A program made the position numbers and the translations under genes. Shown piece by piece: positions 34,025 to 43,463 of a stretch of 64,000 bases of DNA. Every line of letters starts with the position of its first letter. Position 1 is the stretch's first letter. The notes below the pieces were generated by a model. That model was not told where the DNA came from, did no database searches, and worked only from the letters and a program-made list of their open reading frames with translations. The stretch comes from Cellulomonas sp. (GTDB lineage Bacteria > Actinomycetota > Actinomycetes > Actinomycetales > Cellulomonadaceae). The DNA lies in assembly GCF_017744555.1 (NCBI RefSeq), contig NZ_JAGIBD010000004.1, positions 1-64,000 of the forward strand, written 5' to 3'.

Positions 34025-35097
34025 TGCCGACGCGGCGCTACGACGAACGGGACGTCCGCATCCGTCCCGGACGCGGGACGCGACCGCGCACCAAGCAGCG
34101 ACCCGAGCACGCCGACGCCGAGACGGCACTGGTCACGGGCGTCGACCGCGGCCGGTACGCGGTGCTGGTGGACCCCGACGGCCCGGACGAGCGCCGCGCG
34201 ACCGCGATGAAGGCCCGCGAGCTCGGCCGCGAGCGCGTCGTGCCCGGCGACCGCGTCGACCTCGTGGGCGACACGTCGGGCGACGAGGGGTCGCTGTCGC
34301 GGATCGTCCGCATCGGCGAGCGGCGGACGGTGCTGCGCCGGACCGCGGACGACACCGACCCCGTCGAACGCGTCATCGTGGCGAACGCCGACCAGCTCGT
34401 CATCGTGACGGCGCTCGCCGACCCCGAGCCGCGGACGCGGATGATCGACCGGTGCGTCGCCGCCGCGTACGACGCGGGGATGGACGCGCTGCTGGCGCTC
34501 ACGAAGGCCGACCTGGCCGACCCCGCGGACCTCGTCGGGATGTACGCCCCGATCGGCGTGCGGGTCGTCGTCACCCGGACCGAGGGGCCGAAGGAGTCGC
34601 GCACGATCCACGGGCTGCAGGACGTGCGCGCGGCGCTCGACGGCCGCACGTCGGTGCTCGTCGGCCACTCGGGCGTGGGCAAGTCCACGCTGGTGAACGC
34701 GCTGGTCCCCGACGCGTACCGGGCCGTCGGCGTGGTCAACGACGTGACAGGCCGCGGCCGGCACACGTCCACGTCGGCCGTGGCCCTGCGCGTGCCGGGC
34801 ACCGCCGGGCCGACGTGGGTCATCGACACGCCGGGCGTACGCTCGTTCGGCCTCGCGCACGTCGACCCGCAGCACCTGCTGGGCGCGTTCGCCGACCTCG
34901 CGGAGGTCGCCGAGGAGTGCCCGCGCGGCTGCACGCACACCGATGACTCGCCCGACTGCGCGCTCGACGACTGGGTCGCGGACTCCCCCGACGACGTCAC
35001 GCGCGCCGCCCGGTCGGCCCGCGTCGAGTCGTTCCGCCGGCTGCTCGCGAGCCGGCTCGGCACGGCCGACGACCCGCGCGAGCCGTCGCGTCCATGA
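34024..35097 (+). CDS. rsgA: Ribosome small-subunit GTPase RsgA
   Basis: A late 30S assembly GTPase of 357 residues. It has a basic N-terminus, an OB fold (about 35-105) and a circularly permuted GTPase domain: the G4 motif TKADL precedes G1 GHSGVGKST (about residue 218) and G3 DTPGVRSFG. The C-terminal zinc module is C-x3-C-x-H-x5-C in [15 protein letters not shown]. The start overlaps the aroA stop. It binds near the decoding centre and is released on GTP hydrolysis. Confidence 0.95.
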   Translation: MPTRRYDERDVRIRPGRGTRPRTKQRPEHADAETALVTGVDRGRYAVLVDPDGPDERRATAMKARELGRERVVPGDRVDLVGDTSGDEGSLSRIVRIGERRTVLRRTADDTDPVERVIVANADQLVIVTALADPEPRTRMIDRCVAAAYDAGMDALLALTKADLADPADLVGMYAPIGVRVVVTRTEGPKESRTIHGLQDVRAALDGRTSVLVGHSGVGKSTLVNALVPDAYRAVGVVNDVTGRGRHTSTSAVALRVPGTAGPTWVIDTPGVRSFGLAHVDPQHLLGAFADLAEVAEECPRGCTHTDDSPDCALDDWVADSPDDVTRAARSARVESFRRLLASRLGTADDPREPSRP

Positions 35098-35133
35098 GCG
35101 GCGTGACCTGCGTTCCCGCGGGGCCCCAGCCGC

Positions 35134-35139
35134 TACGGT
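35134..35139 (+). promoter_or_regulatory. -10 element of hisN, leaderless type
   Basis: TACGGT ends 7 bases before the hisN ATG at 35147. This implies an internal promoter after rsgA. Confidence 0.5.
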
Positions 35140-35146
35140 GAGCGGC

Positions 35147-35950
35147 ATGAACCTGCGCCCCGGGTACGACGACGACCTGCGCCTCGCGCACGTGATGGCC
35201 GACCAGGTGGACGGCCTGACGATGTCCCGGTTCAAGGCCCAGGACCTGCGCGTCGAGACCAAGCCGGACCTCACGCCCGTCTCGGACGCGGACAAGGCCG
35301 CCGAGGAGCTCATCCGCGGGCAGCTGTCGCGCGCCCGCCCGCGCGACGCCGTGCAGGGCGAAGAGATGCCCGACACCGGTCACGGCCCGCGCCGCTGGGT
35401 CGTCGACCCGATCGACGGCACCAAGAACTTCGTTCGGGGCGTGCCGGTGTGGGCCACGCTCATCGCGCTGCTCGACGGCGACGAGGTCGTCGTCGGCGTC
35501 GTCAGCGCCCCTGCGCTCGGTCGACGCTGGTGGGCCGCGCAGGGGTCGGGCGCGTGGACGGGCAAGTCGCTCGCGGCGGCGTCGCGTCTGCACGTGTCCG
35601 CCGTCGACCGGCTGTCGGACGCGTCGCTCTCGTACTCGAGCCTGTCCGGCTGGTCGCAGCACGGGCGGTTCGACGAGTTCCTCGCCCTCGAGCGGTCGGT
35701 GTGGCGGTCCCGGGCGTACGGGGACTTCTGGTCGCACGTGCTCGTCGCCGAGGGGGCGGTCGACGTGTCCGCCGAGCCCGAGCTCGCGCTGCACGACATG
35801 GCGGCGCTCGTGCCGATCGTGACCGAGGCCGGCGGGCGGTTCACGTCGGTCCGAGGCGTGCCGGGGCCTTTCGGCGGCTCGGCTCTGGTGTCGAACGGGC
35901 TGCTGCACGAGGCGGCGCTCGAGCTGCTGGACCCGATGCCGGGCGACTGA
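35147..35950 (+). CDS. hisN: Histidinol-phosphatase, inositol-monophosphatase type
   Basis: Removes phosphate from histidinol phosphate in histidine synthesis. The 267 residues carry the IMPase metal motifs: GEEMPDTG (Glu), WVVDPIDGTKNFVRG (D-P-I-D-G-T) and the late ALHDMAALVPIVTEAGG. The actinobacterial HisN subgroup sits next to aroA and rsgA exactly as here, which favours histidinol phosphatase over plain inositol monophosphatase. Confidence 0.9.
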   Translation: MNLRPGYDDDLRLAHVMADQVDGLTMSRFKAQDLRVETKPDLTPVSDADKAAEELIRGQLSRARPRDAVQGEEMPDTGHGPRRWVVDPIDGTKNFVRGVPVWATLIALLDGDEVVVGVVSAPALGRRWWAAQGSGAWTGKSLAAASRLHVSAVDRLSDASLSYSSLSGWSQHGRFDEFLALERSVWRSRAYGDFWSHVLVAEGAVDVSAEPELALHDMAALVPIVTEAGGRFTSVRGVPGPFGGSALVSNGLLHEAALELLDPMPGD

Positions 35951-35994
35951 CCCGACAAGTCGCGCCGCGCGCGTCGGCTGGCACGATCGACGGC

Positions 35995-36735
35995 ATGACC
36001 GAGGCGCACCGCGAGGACCGGGCCGCATCGTTCGAACGCGGCGCCGGCGAATACCACGCCGCGCGGCCCGGTTACCCGACCGAGGTCGTCCGGTGGATCG
36101 TGCCGGACGACGCGCACGACGTGCTCGACCTCGCGGCCGGCACCGGCAAGCTCACCGCCGAGCTCGTCGCGCTGGGCCTGCACGTCGTGGCCGTCGAGCC
36201 GTCGCAGGCCATGCGCGCCGAGCTCGTCCGCAGCCTTCCCGGCGCAGACGCCCGGACGGGTACCGCGGAGGCGACCGGCCTGCCCGACGGCTCGGTGGAC
36301 GCGGTGACCGTCGCGCAGGCGTGGCACTGGTTCGACCCACCGACGGCGTCGGCGGAGATCGCGCGCGTGCTGCGGCCGCACGGCCAGGTGGCGGTCCTGT
36401 GGAACATCCGGGACGACGAGATCGACTGGGTGGGCCGGTGGACCGAGATCGTGCACCGGGGCGACACGCTCACCACGCGCTACGAGGAGCCCGCCCTCGG
36501 CGAGGCGTTCACGGCACCCGAGCACGCGACGTTCCGGTGGGTGGCACCCATGCGACCGGCCGACCTGCGCACCCTCGCCGCGAGCCGCAGCCACCTGCTC
36601 CTGCTGCCGGACGACGAGCGCGAGGCGCTGCTCGACGCGATCGACGAGCTCGCCGCGACCCACCCCGACCTGCGGGGCCGGGACCAGGTCGACCTGCCGT
36701 ACCGCACCGAGTGCTGGCGGGCCCGGCTGGTCTGA
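35995..36735 (+). CDS. Class I SAM-dependent methyltransferase
   Basis: A 246-residue methyltransferase of the Methyltransf_11 type. SAM motif I is VLDLAAGTGKLTAELV, the acidic residue of motif II is in VVAVEPSQAM, and GLPDGSVDAVTVAQAWHWF is the post-motif segment common to the YafE/Crg1-like group. The start MTEAHREDRAASFERGAGEYHAARPGYP is typical of that group. Substrate unknown. CACGAT lies 7 bases before the ATG, another possible leaderless start. Confidence 0.85.
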   Translation: MTEAHREDRAASFERGAGEYHAARPGYPTEVVRWIVPDDAHDVLDLAAGTGKLTAELVALGLHVVAVEPSQAMRAELVRSLPGADARTGTAEATGLPDGSVDAVTVAQAWHWFDPPTASAEIARVLRPHGQVAVLWNIRDDEIDWVGRWTEIVHRGDTLTTRYEEPALGEAFTAPEHATFRWVAPMRPADLRTLAASRSHLLLLPDDEREALLDAIDELAATHPDLRGRDQVDLPYRTECWRARLV

Positions 36736-36763
36736 CCCGGACCCGGCCGGTGGACCGGCGGAG

Positions 36764-37504
36764 TCAGAGCCCCAGCGCAGCCGGCAGCTCGTCGAGGGCG
36801 TGCAGCACCGTGACGTGGGCCGCCGCGATCTGCTCGTCCGTGATCGGGTGCCGCCGGGTGCCGGGCCGGTCCAGCCACACGCCGAGCAGCCCGGCGGCCC
36901 GGGCGGCCTGTGCGTCGACGTCCAGCTCGTCTCCGACGTACGCGGTCCGCGCCGGGTCGGTGCCGAGCCGGCGGCACGCCTCCGCGAAGACGTCGGGGTG
37001 GGGCTTGCCGTAGCCGAGGGTGTCGACGCCGACGAGCATCGGCACGCGCCCGACGAGCCCGACGCGCTCGAGCTTCGAGGTCTGGTACGCGACCGACGCG
37101 TTCGACAACGCCCCGACGGCGACGCCCGCCTCGAGCAGCCTGTCGACGACCGCGACCACGTCCTCGTGCGCCCGCCAGGCCGACGAGAAGCCCTCCTCGA
37201 ACACGGCGTTCCAGCGCGCGTAGCCGTCGCCGTCCAGCGCCGGGCCGCCGAACTGCGCGTGCAGCTCGTTGGCCCGCGCCATCCGTTGCTCGGTGTACCC
37301 GACCTCGCCGCGCGTGTACGCCGCGTAGTGACCGTTGACGTCGGCGCGCCACACGGCGACCAGCTCGGCGTCGCGCTCCGCGGGCAACGCCGGCAGGAAA
37401 CGTCGGGCGACGACGCCCAGGGCCGACGCGAACGCGCCGCGCGTGTCGACGAGCGTGTCGTCGATGTCGAACAGGACACCGTCGACGAGCGGCTCGCGCG
37501 TCAC
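36764..37504 (-). CDS. HAD-family hydrolase
   Basis: A 246-residue haloacid-dehalogenase-like phosphatase. Motif I is [12 protein letters not shown] (nucleophile Asp and acid/base Asp), motif II GALSNAS, motif III lysine in [13 protein letters not shown], motif [20 protein letters not shown] four-helix cap lies between motifs I and II. Similar proteins dephosphorylate small sugar phosphates or FMN; the substrate cannot be told. The start overlaps the gltX stop region by 4 bases, so it is co-transcribed with gltX. Confidence 0.9.
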   Translation of the reverse strand: MTREPLVDGVLFDIDDTLVDTRGAFASALGVVARRFLPALPAERDAELVAVWRADVNGHYAAYTRGEVGYTEQRMARANELHAQFGGPALDGDGYARWNAVFEEGFSSAWRAHEDVVAVVDRLLEAGVAVGALSNASVAYQTSKLERVGLVGRVPMLVGVDTLGYGKPHPDVFAEACRRLGTDPARTAYVGDELDVDAQAARAAGLLGVWLDRPGTRRHPITDEQIAAAHVTVLHALDELPAALGL

Positions 37505-39009
37505 AGGGTCGCGCGCAGCGCCGCGAGACGCGCCAGCGTCGAGGCCTTGCCGAGGATCTCCATGGACTCGAACAGCGGCGGCGAGACCCGGCGGCCGCTC
37601 AGGGCGACGCGGAGCGGGGTGAACGCGAACCGCGGCTTGAGTCCGAGCCCGTCGACGAGCGCGGCCTGCAGCGCCTCCTGCGTCGCGGCCGTCGTGAAGC
37701 CGTCGTCCGGGAGCGCCGACAGCGCGGCCGTCGCGGCGTCGAGCGCGGAGGCGGAGTCGTCGCGCAGCGCGCCGCGAGCGTCGTCCTCGATCACGAGCGC
37801 GTCGTCCGCGACGAACAGGAAGCCGAGCATCGGGACGGCCTCGCCGAGGAGCGTGATGCGCTCCTGGATGAGTGGGGCGCCCGCGTCGAGGAGCGCCCGG
37901 TGCGACGCCTCGAGGTCCGCGTACGAGTCGGTCGGCACGAGGCCGCCGCGGTGCAGGTACGGGACGAGCCGGTCGCGGAAGTCGTCGGGCTCGAGCAGGC
38001 GTACGTGCGCCGAGTTGATCGCCTCGGCCTTCTTGAGGTCGAAGCGCGCCGGGTTCGGGTTGACGTCGGCGATGTCGAACGCCGCGACCATCTCCGGCAG
38101 CGTGAACACGTCGTGGTCGGGCGAGATGCCCCAGCCCAGCAGCGCGAGGTAGTTGAGCAGGCCCTCGGGGGTGAAGCCGCGGTCGCGGTGCAGGAACAGG
38201 TTCGATTCGGGGTCGCGCTTCGACAGCTTCCTGTTGCCCTCCCCCATGACGTACGGCATGTGGCCGAACTGCGGGACGACGCTCGCGACGCCGAGGTCGA
38301 GCAGTGCGCGGTACAGCGCGATCTGCCGCGGCGTCGACGACAGCAGGTCCTCGCCGCGCAGCACGTGCGTGATGCCCATGAACGCGTCGTCCACCGGGTT
38401 GACCAGCGTGTACAGCGGGTGCCCGTTCGCCCGGACGATCACGTAGTCCGGCACCGAGCCGGCCTTGAACGTGATGTCCCCGCGGACCAGGTCCGTGAAC
38501 GTGAGGTCGTCGTCCGGCATCCGCAGGCGCAGCACCGGCTCACGGCCCTCGGCGCGGAACGCCGCGACCTGCTCGTCCGTGAGGTCACGGTCGAAGCCGT
38601 CGTACCCGAGCTTCGGGTCGCGACCGGCGGCACGGTGACGCGCCTCGATCTCCTCGGGCGTCGAGTACGACTCGTACGCGTACCCCCCCTCGACGAGCCG
38701 GCGCGCCACGTCCGCGTACAGGTCGTAGCGCTGCGACTGCCGGTACGGCTCGTGCGGGCCGCCGACCTCGACACCCTCGTCCCAGTCCAGGCCGAGCCAG
38801 CGCAGCGCGTCGAGCAGCTGCAGGTAGCTCTCCTCCGAGTCGCGCGCCGCGTCGGTGTCCTCGATGCGGAACACGAACGTGCCGCCCGTGTGGCGGGCGT
38901 ACGCCCAGTTGAACAGCGCCGTGCGGATGAGGCCGACGTGCGGCGTCCCGGTGGGCGACGGGCAGAAGCGGACGCGCACGGCGGAGCCGGCAGGAGCGGG
39001 GGTGGTCAC
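37501..39009 (-). CDS. gltX: Glutamyl-tRNA synthetase
   Basis: Charges tRNA-Glu (and in actinobacteria also tRNA-Gln as the first step to Gln-tRNA). The class I signatures are [21 protein letters not shown] (HIGH-type) and [11 protein letters not shown] (KMSKS-type) in a 502-residue protein of normal length. The start codon is GTG with TACCCT 6 bases upstream and no Shine-Dalgarno sequence, so the transcript is probably leaderless. No tRNA genes adjoin it in this window. Confidence 0.97.
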   Translation of the reverse strand: MTTPAPAGSAVRVRFCPSPTGTPHVGLIRTALFNWAYARHTGGTFVFRIEDTDAARDSEESYLQLLDALRWLGLDWDEGVEVGGPHEPYRQSQRYDLYADVARRLVEGGYAYESYSTPEEIEARHRAAGRDPKLGYDGFDRDLTDEQVAAFRAEGREPVLRLRMPDDDLTFTDLVRGDITFKAGSVPDYVIVRANGHPLYTLVNPVDDAFMGITHVLRGEDLLSSTPRQIALYRALLDLGVASVVPQFGHMPYVMGEGNRKLSKRDPESNLFLHRDRGFTPEGLLNYLALLGWGISPDHDVFTLPEMVAAFDIADVNPNPARFDLKKAEAINSAHVRLLEPDDFRDRLVPYLHRGGLVPTDSYADLEASHRALLDAGAPLIQERITLLGEAVPMLGFLFVADDALVIEDDARGALRDDSASALDAATAALSALPDDGFTTAATQEALQAALVDGLGLKPRFAFTPLRVALSGRRVSPPLFESMEILGKASTLARLAALRATL

Positions 39010-39015
39010 GGGACC

Positions 39016-39021
39016 AGGGTA
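39016..39021 (-). promoter_or_regulatory. -10 element of gltX, leaderless type
   Basis: TACCCT on the minus strand ends 6 bases before the GTG at 39009. Confidence 0.55.
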
Positions 39022-39126
39022 GTTGCGTCGACGCAGGACCCCGTCGACGTATCACCGGAGGCCCGAGGGTGTCCTTCTCCACACGGGCGCACAGGCGCCC
39101 CGCTCGACGACGAGAGGCCTTGCACC

Positions 39127-39321
39127 ATGTCCAGCCACCCGGGCACGACCCGCGCGACGGCGCACGTGACGCCGTGGCTCCGCGAGGTCCTCCTGCCCTC
39201 CGACCTCGCTGCCCTGCCCGCGCCGGCCGTGCCGGACGACGACGCGATCGACCCGTGGGACCCGCCGGACCTCCGGCTGCTCCGCGCGTCGGTTCCCGTG
39301 CTCGCGACGAGCCGGGCCTGA
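39127..39321 (+). CDS. Hypothetical 64-residue protein
   Basis: The frame starts at an ATG with GAGAGG about 11 bases upstream. It encodes a Pro/Asp/Leu-rich soluble peptide (WLREVLLPSDLAALPAPAVP; DPWDPPDLRLLRASVPVL). Codon third positions are nearly all G or C, as in real genes here. It fills the gap between divergent gltX and convergent FAH genes. I do not recognise it; it could also be a chance frame. Confidence 0.4.
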   Translation: MSSHPGTTRATAHVTPWLREVLLPSDLAALPAPAVPDDDAIDPWDPPDLRLLRASVPVLATSRA

Positions 39322-39324
39322 CTG

Positions 39325-40110
39325 CTAGCTGCGGCGCAGCACCGGGTTCCGCAGGATCCCGATCGACTCGACCTCGACCTCCACGACGTCGCGGTCCACG
39401 ATCGGGCTGACCCCGGCAGGCGTGCCGGTGAGGATGACGTCGCCCGGGAGCAGCGTGAACACCTCGGACACGTACGACACCAGGTAGGCGGTGTCGAACA
39501 CCATCTGCGACGTCCGGCCGTCCTGCTTCGTCTCGCCGTTGACGCGCGCGCTCACCGCGAGGTCGTCCACGTCGAGCCCGGGCACGATCCACGGGCCGAT
39601 GGGGCACGAGCCGTCGAACCCCTTGGCGCGGGTCCACTGCAGGTCGGCGCGCTGGATGTCGCGCGCGGTGACGTCGTTGGCGACGGTGAAGCCGAACACG
39701 TGGTCGAGCGCGCGCTCGGGACTGACGTCCTTCGTGACCTTGCCGATGACGACGGCGAGCTCGGCCTCGTGCTCGACGTGCTCGGTCCAGTCCGGCAGCA
39801 CGATCGGGTCGTCCGGCCCGATCACCGAGGTGTTGGGCTTGAGGAACAGCAGCGGCGCCGTCGGGAGCTCGTTGCCCATCTCCTTGGCGTGGTCGGCGTA
39901 GTTGCGGCCGACGCCGACGATCTTCGAGCGCGGGATCACCGGCGCGAGCAGCCGCACGGCGTCGTCGTCGAGCGGGATGCTCTCGCCCGTCGGCTGCACC
40001 GGCGTGTAGAGCGGGTCGCCCGTGATGACGACGAGCTCCTCGCTGCCGGGCTCACCCTCGACGAGGGCGTAGCGGGGGTCTCCTCCGGTGGTGAATCTCG
40101 CGATGCGCAC
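39325..40110 (-). CDS. Fumarylacetoacetate-hydrolase-family protein
   Basis: A 261-residue metal-dependent hydrolase or isomerase of the FAH fold. Metal ligands appear as E-x-E in VEHEAELAVVIGK and the Asp of GFTVANDVTARDIQ; K in RAKGFDGSCPIGPW completes the site, and LPGDVILTGTPAGV is the late signature. Relatives include ureidoglycolate lyase, HpcE-type isomerases and acylpyruvases. The substrate is not evident and no aromatic-degradation genes adjoin it. The start GTG has TAGGCT 6 bases upstream. Confidence 0.9.
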   Translation of the reverse strand: MRIARFTTGGDPRYALVEGEPGSEELVVITGDPLYTPVQPTGESIPLDDDAVRLLAPVIPRSKIVGVGRNYADHAKEMGNELPTAPLLFLKPNTSVIGPDDPIVLPDWTEHVEHEAELAVVIGKVTKDVSPERALDHVFGFTVANDVTARDIQRADLQWTRAKGFDGSCPIGPWIVPGLDVDDLAVSARVNGETKQDGRTSQMVFDTAYLVSYVSEVFTLLPGDVILTGTPAGVSPIVDRDVVEVEVESIGILRNPVLRRS

Positions 40111-40116
40111 GCTCGA

Positions 40117-40122
40117 AGCCTA
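40117..40122 (-). promoter_or_regulatory. -10 element of the FAH-family gene
   Basis: TAGGCT on the minus strand ends 6 bases before the GTG at 40110. It overlaps the stop region of the upstream hypothetical gene. Confidence 0.5.
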
Positions 40123-40719
40123 GGGCGTCCGTCGGGGCATCCACATCGGCGAGTCCGGGCCCTCGGCCAGGTCAGACCAGAACGGCACGTGCACCGACCG
40201 TCCGCGCGGCGGCCACCGGTCCGGTCCGCCGCCCGGCGCGAGCTCCGCCTCGACGAACGCGAGCAGGTCGTCGGCGAGCACGACGACGTCGCCTCGCCAC
40301 ACGGACAGCACCGGCGCGTGGACGCCCGTCGGCGACGCAGGCAGGTATCGCACGCCGTGCACGGGCACGAGTCGCGGCACGTCGGCGAGCCGTCGCCGGG
40401 CCACGGCCTCGCGCTCGTCGGCGGCGCGCGGCCTGGCTCCCCACCCGGGAAGCCAGAACCCGTGCTCGTGGACGTCCCGCACGACACCGTCGACGGGCAT
40501 CCGGAGCAGCGGCTCGAGGCCGTCCCAGGCACGCCAGCGCGGCCAGCCCGGGCCGACGGGGACGCCGAGCCGCAGGAACGCACGGTGCACGGCGGCGAAG
40601 CGGAAACCGCCGTGCCGTTCGACGCGCGCGACCTCCGCAGCGGTCAGACCCGCGTCGACGTCCTGCGCCGCGCTGACGTGCAGGTAGGCGTGGCGCGCGA
40701 GCTCGGCGGCGGTGACCAC
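40120..40719 (-). CDS. Hypothetical protein, possibly SMI1/KNR4 (SUKH)-like
   Basis: A 199-residue soluble protein. The stretch GLTAAEVARVERHGGFRFAAVHRAFLRLGVPVG recalls the opening of SMI1/KNR4-type domains (Glu-rich helix, then F-x2-x-HRAFL). FWLPGWGARP and RLADVPRLVPVHGVRYLPA follow, a pattern I associate with a widespread actinobacterial hypothetical family. SUKH domains often serve as immunity proteins, but no toxin gene is next to it. CACACT lies 6 bases before the GTG start. Confidence 0.55.
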   Translation of the reverse strand: MVTAAELARHAYLHVSAAQDVDAGLTAAEVARVERHGGFRFAAVHRAFLRLGVPVGPGWPRWRAWDGLEPLLRMPVDGVVRDVHEHGFWLPGWGARPRAADEREAVARRRLADVPRLVPVHGVRYLPASPTGVHAPVLSVWRGDVVVLADDLLAFVEAELAPGGGPDRWPPRGRSVHVPFWSDLAEGPDSPMWMPRRTP

Positions 40720-40755
40720 GTCGGCAGTGTGGCACCCGCGGCGCGCCGTCGAGCG

Positions 40756-41985
40756 CTAGACGCGGAACGCCGCGATCGTGCCCACCATCTCCTGCGAGAG
40801 CGCGACGACGCCGTCCATGCTCGCGTCGACCTCGGAGAGGGCCTGCGCGCTCGTCGAGGCGCTCGTGGCGACGGACGTGATGCTCGCCGCGATGTCCCCG
40901 GCCCGGCCGGCCGCGTCGACGGCACCGCGCGACATCTCGTTGGTCGTCGCGGTCTGCTCCTCGACGGCCGACGCGATGGTCAGCTGGTAGTCGTTGATCC
41001 GCTCGATGATCTGGGAGATCTCGGCGATCGCGGCGACCGCGGCCGTCGTGTCCTCCTGGATGGCCTCGACGCGCTGCGCGATGTCCTCGGTGGCGCGGGC
41101 GGTCTCGGACGCGAGCTCCTTGACCTCGCCGGCGACGACCGCGAAGCCCTTGCCGGCCTCACCCGCGCGGGCCGCCTCGATGGTCGCGTTGAGCGCGAGC
41201 AGGTTCGTCTGCTCCGCGATCGACGTGATGACCTTGACGACGTTGCCGATCTCCTGCGACGACAGACCGAGCTTCGCGACCTGGTCGTTCGTCGCGACGG
41301 CCACCTCTGTGGCGTGCGCGGCGACCTTGGCGGCCTCGGAGGCGTTCTGCGCGATCTCCCGGATCGACGCGCCCATCTGCTCGGCGCCCGCGGCCACGGT
41401 CCGCACGGTGCGGGACACCTCCTGGGCGGACGCGGCGACGGCCTCGGCCGCCTCCGACGTCTCACCGGCCGCGAGAGCACCGGCACGCGACGCGTCCCGC
41501 ACGGTGTCGGCGGTGCCCGTGGTCTGCGAGGCGGTGCGGGTGACCGTCTCGACGAGCTGCGACATCGACCCGATCGCCTCGTCGAGCGCGGCGCCCGCAC
41601 GCGAGATCTCACCGCCGCCGTCGAGGCCCGTGCGCTGCGACAGGTCGCCGCGCGCGACCGCGAGGGCGACGTCGCGGATCCGGCCGGCGGGCCGGCTCAC
41701 GTCGCGCGTGACCTTGCCGGCCGCGAACACCGCGAACCCGATCGCGACGACGGCGAGCGCGAGCATCGCGCCGAGCTGCTGCCGCTGCACGGTCTCGGCC
41801 TCCGCCACGAGGGCCGCAGCGCCCGCGCCGCCGCTCTCGGCGAGACGCCCGATGCGGGTCGTGTACGCGTGCTGGGCGAAGGCCGTCCAGGCCCCGAGCC
41901 CGATCGCCGCGCAGGTCAGGGCGGTGAGCACGCCGAACACCGCGTACATCCGCTTGCCGATGGACAGTCCGCGCCAACCACGCAT
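40756..41985 (-). CDS. Methyl-accepting chemotaxis protein without a large sensor domain
   Basis: A 409-residue receptor. Helix 1 is at about residues 14-35 and helix 2 at about 73-92, with only some 35 residues between them instead of the usual 150 or more. HAMP follows (about 90-145), then a long coiled signalling domain whose hairpin tip [35 protein letters not shown] is clear. Output would be a CheA kinase, none of which is encoded here. It may sense an intramembrane or cytosolic cue, or act with a partner. The start ATG lacks a strong ribosome-binding site. Confidence 0.88.
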   Translation of the reverse strand: MRGWRGLSIGKRMYAVFGVLTALTCAAIGLGAWTAFAQHAYTTRIGRLAESGGAGAAALVAEAETVQRQQLGAMLALAVVAIGFAVFAAGKVTRDVSRPAGRIRDVALAVARGDLSQRTGLDGGGEISRAGAALDEAIGSMSQLVETVTRTASQTTGTADTVRDASRAGALAAGETSEAAEAVAASAQEVSRTVRTVAAGAEQMGASIREIAQNASEAAKVAAHATEVAVATNDQVAKLGLSSQEIGNVVKVITSIAEQTNLLALNATIEAARAGEAGKGFAVVAGEVKELASETARATEDIAQRVEAIQEDTTAAVAAIAEISQIIERINDYQLTIASAVEEQTATTNEMSRGAVDAAGRAGDIAASITSVATSASTSAQALSEVDASMDGVVALSQEMVGTIAAFRV

Positions 41986-42113
41986 GAGGTGCTTCCGATC
42001 AGGTGCGAGGAGGCGCGACGGGATGCACCTCGTTGCGAGTCCCATCGGCAGCACCCGGCCGGTGATGACCGCTCGGCGACGGTGATACGTCACACCACCG
42101 CGCGGGCACCCGG

Positions 42114-42935
42114 TCAGACGCGGGCGAGCACCTCGCCGTGCAGCACCGCGAACCAGCCGTCGGGCTGCTCGCCCCACTCGCGCCACGCGTCGGCGAGGAG
42201 CTCGAGCCCGACCTCGTCGGCCAGACCGTGGTCGATGGCCTGCGCGGCGAAGTTGGACGCCACCGAGCGGTCCGCCCACAGCCCGGCCCACCACGTGCGG
42301 TCCTCGGGGGTCGCGTAGCACCACACGCCTGCGCTCGGCACGATCCCGGACGGGTCGAAGCCCGCCTCGCGCACCCACGAGAGCAGCTTCCGGCCGGCGT
42401 TGGCCTCGGCGCGGTTGGCCTGCGTGACCTCGTGGTACAGCGCGAGCCACTCGTCGAGCCCGGGCGACGGCGGGTACCACGTCATGCCGGAGTAGTCGGC
42501 GTCGCGGACGGCGACGAGGCCGCCGGGCCGGGTCACGCGGCGCATCTCGCGCAGGGCCGTGATCGGGTCGGTGAGGTGCTGGAGCACCTGGTGGGCGTGC
42601 ACCACGTCGAACGTGTCGTCCTCGAACGGCAGCGCGTACGCGTCGGCGACCTCGAACGTCACGTTGGACGAGCCGGCCTCCTTCGCGGCCTCGCGCGCGA
42701 TCTCGACGACCGCCTCGGACGTGTCGACGCCGATGGCCTCACCGGGCTCGAGCCGCGCGGCCAGGTCGATCGTCACGGAGCCCGGACCGCAGCCCACGTC
42801 GAGCAGCCGTGTGCCGGGAACCAGGGCGGGCAGGAGGTATCCGGCGGAGTTCTCGGCGGTGCGCCACCGGTGGGAGCGCAGCACGGACTCGTGGTGCCCG
42901 TGCGTGTAGACATCGGGGTTCGCCGGCGTGTTCAC
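42114..42935 (-). CDS. SAM-dependent methyltransferase (UbiE/Methyltransf_11 type)
   Basis: A 273-residue enzyme: motif [20 protein letters not shown], motif [16 protein letters not shown], then [28 protein letters not shown] and [18 protein letters not shown]. Actinobacterial and fungal proteins of this type have unknown small-molecule substrates. GTG at 42935 was chosen because a TACAGT hexamer lies 5 bases upstream; a TTG at 42971 would place the promoter inside the gene. The upstream region is strongly A/T-rich and palindromic. Confidence 0.87.
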   Translation of the reverse strand: MNTPANPDVYTHGHHESVLRSHRWRTAENSAGYLLPALVPGTRLLDVGCGPGSVTIDLAARLEPGEAIGVDTSEAVVEIAREAAKEAGSSNVTFEVADAYALPFEDDTFDVVHAHQVLQHLTDPITALREMRRVTRPGGLVAVRDADYSGMTWYPPSPGLDEWLALYHEVTQANRAEANAGRKLLSWVREAGFDPSGIVPSAGVWCYATPEDRTWWAGLWADRSVASNFAAQAIDHGLADEVGLELLADAWREWGEQPDGWFAVLHGEVLARV

Positions 42936-42940
42936 AACGA

Positions 42941-42971
42941 ACTGTAACCATTTCAAACGGTTCGATTTCAA
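42941..42971 (-). promoter_or_regulatory. Promoter of the methyltransferase with overlapping palindrome
   Basis: On the minus strand TTGAAA (42971-42966), 19 bases, TACAGT (42946-42941), then 5 bases to the GTG. Between the two elements lies AACC-n-TTT-n-AAA-n-GGTT (42962-42946), symmetric except at one pair besides its centre. Binding there would block RNA polymerase. Confidence 0.5.
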
Positions 42972-43008
42972 CGGACGGAACGGATTGTTTCGATACGTGA
43001 GATCTCGC

Positions 43009-43395
43009 CTAGCCGGCGAGCGCGGCCACCGAGAGGCCGACGGCGAGCAACGGCACGAGGCCCTGGGTCACGGCCGCACGCGCCATCCGACGGTCCGTCG
43101 CGACCAGCACGCCGGCAGCCGCGAGCATCGACCCGCAGGCGAGCAGCACGAGCGCGAGCCCCACCTGCTCCTCCCCGGTCGCCGCCAGCACCACGCCGAC
43201 CGTGGCACCGACGGCCAGGAACAGGTTGTAGAACCCCTGGTTCAGCGCCCACGGCCGGACGGCAGCCACGTCCTCGGGCCTGGTCCCGAACCGGGCGTGC
43301 ACGTCGGGGCGCGTGAACAGCACCGCCTCGAGCACGAAGATCACGACGTGGAGGGCCGCGGCGAGGGCGGCCAGGACGAGGGCGGCGGCGAGCAC
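43009..43395 (-). CDS. DUF1304 membrane protein
   Basis: A 128-residue protein with four hydrophobic segments. The family marker ALNQGFYNLFLAVGA follows the first loop (RPDVHARFGTRPEDVAAVRP). Function of the family is unknown. It starts at a GTG with GAGACT 6 bases upstream, and is divergent from the DNA-glycosylase-like gene. Confidence 0.85.
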   Translation of the reverse strand: MLAAALVLAALAAALHVVIFVLEAVLFTRPDVHARFGTRPEDVAAVRPWALNQGFYNLFLAVGATVGVVLAATGEEQVGLALVLLACGSMLAAAGVLVATDRRMARAAVTQGLVPLLAVGLSVAALAG

Positions 43396-43451
43396 GCGGC
43401 CAGTCTCCCGGCAGCGGACCTCGCGGGCAACGACCGCCCGCGGGGCCGACC

Positions 43452-43457
43452 TACCCT
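43452..43457 (+). promoter_or_regulatory. -10 element of the glycosylase-family gene
   Basis: TACCCT ends 6 bases before the ATG at 43464. Confidence 0.55.
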
Positions 43458-43463
43458 GGTGGC

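Noticed and set aside
38195-38225. GGTTCGATTC, resembling the T-loop of a tRNA
   Set aside because: Lies inside gltX coding sequence with no acceptor stem or anticodon arm around it. No tRNA gene was found in the window.
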